Source of the DNA: Amphibalanus amphitrite
Taxonomy: Eukaryota > Arthropoda > Thecostraca > Balanomorpha > Balanidae
Assembly: GCF_019059575.1 (NCBI RefSeq)
Contig: NW_024881679.1
Span: 740,650 to 804,649, forward strand
Length of the DNA: 64,000 nt
Direction: 5' to 3'
Position 1 is the stretch's first letter; the number at the start of each line of letters is the position of its first letter. Positions 63,560 through 64,000 of this stretch are shown here, piece after piece. Both the position numbers and the translations under genes were made by a program. The notes under the pieces are model-generated. The model saw nothing but the letters and a program-made list of their open reading frames with translations. It had not been told where the DNA came from and made no database searches.

Positions 63560-63844
63560 TTAACTGATCCCAGAGGTGACTGGCGCCATGTGGCGGCCAT
63601 GCACCTGACACAGCCCTGCGCGTTACCAATGCACAGTGGGGCCGTTGACCAGTTTAGGGCGAATTTATTCGTAGCGTTGTTAATATTTCTCAATATGTTT
63701 TTCAAATGGTTTGAATGGGTATATTTAGGCATTTTGGGTCATCCCTGATGCTTTCGATATATTCGATAATCGAAAAAGCATAAACACACGATACATATGT
63801 ATTGCATCACATGTTACATACATACACTTTGAACACTCTCACGA

Positions 63845-64000
63845 CACGCCGCGCTGGTTCGACTCTGCCAGTCACTGCTGTCACTGCTGCTGAACAGTCA
63901 CTGCTGCTATGGCAGTCGTCGCTGTCGACATCACTGCTGTCGGTGCCGTCGTCACGACGTAGCTGATTCTCTCTCTCTCTCTCTCTCTCTCCTCTCTCTC
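63845..64000. repeat. CACTGCTG-rich repeats and (CT)n at the right edge
   Basis: Degenerate CACTGCTG/CTGCTG units to about 63960, then (CT)n to the window end. Confidence 0.8.

Overview
The window is eukaryotic nuclear DNA: every recognisable gene except two is split by GT-AG introns. An arthropod is indicated by two RR-1 (chitin-binding) cuticle protein genes and by a gustatory receptor ending in the arthropod motif TYhhhhhQF. Long TE-filled introns and moderate GC suggest a crustacean, possibly a barnacle, but the sequence does not prove that. Gene models were built by hand: exons were joined only where splice sites, reading phase and family alignment agreed.

Layout. (1) 1.2-5.4 kb, minus strand: the first seven coding exons of an SLC5-family sodium-coupled solute (monocarboxylate/iodide/multivitamin type) transporter; its 3' end lies off the left edge. 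(2) 5.4-23 kb: intergenic DNA packed with non-autonomous transposons, including TTAA-flanked piggyBac-like elements, hAT MITEs with 8-bp target duplications and a TA-flanked element. (3) 23.1-61.7 kb, minus strand: an ABCC5/MRP5-type ABC exporter in 24 constitutive exon positions (1353 codons with no phase break), lacking only its extreme N-terminus. (4) Inside its introns: a single-exon secreted fibrinogen-like protein (27.2-28.2 kb, same strand) and, on the opposite strand in the intron between NBD1 and the linker, a single-exon gustatory receptor (32.9-34.2 kb) and two tandem RR-1 cuticle genes (35.7-36.8 and 39.3-40.2 kb). (5) 62-64 kb: more TTAA-type elements and simple repeats.

Main discovery. 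Exon 7 of the ABCC5-like gene, which encodes the last transmembrane helix of TMD1 (lining the substrate path), exists as five intact, diverged, phase 0/0 copies of 35-37 codons (55.3, 54.8, 53.8, 51.5 and 49.5 kb) plus two decayed copies. This looks like a mutually exclusive exon cassette able to re-specify substrate choice. A second pattern is that at many splice junctions of this gene the exon edge and its splice site are tandemly 'echoed' in the adjoining intron.

The genes show no operon-like cooperation. The transporter introns act as hosts for nested genes and mobile elements, and cuticle/chemosensory genes may be affected by host-gene transcription.
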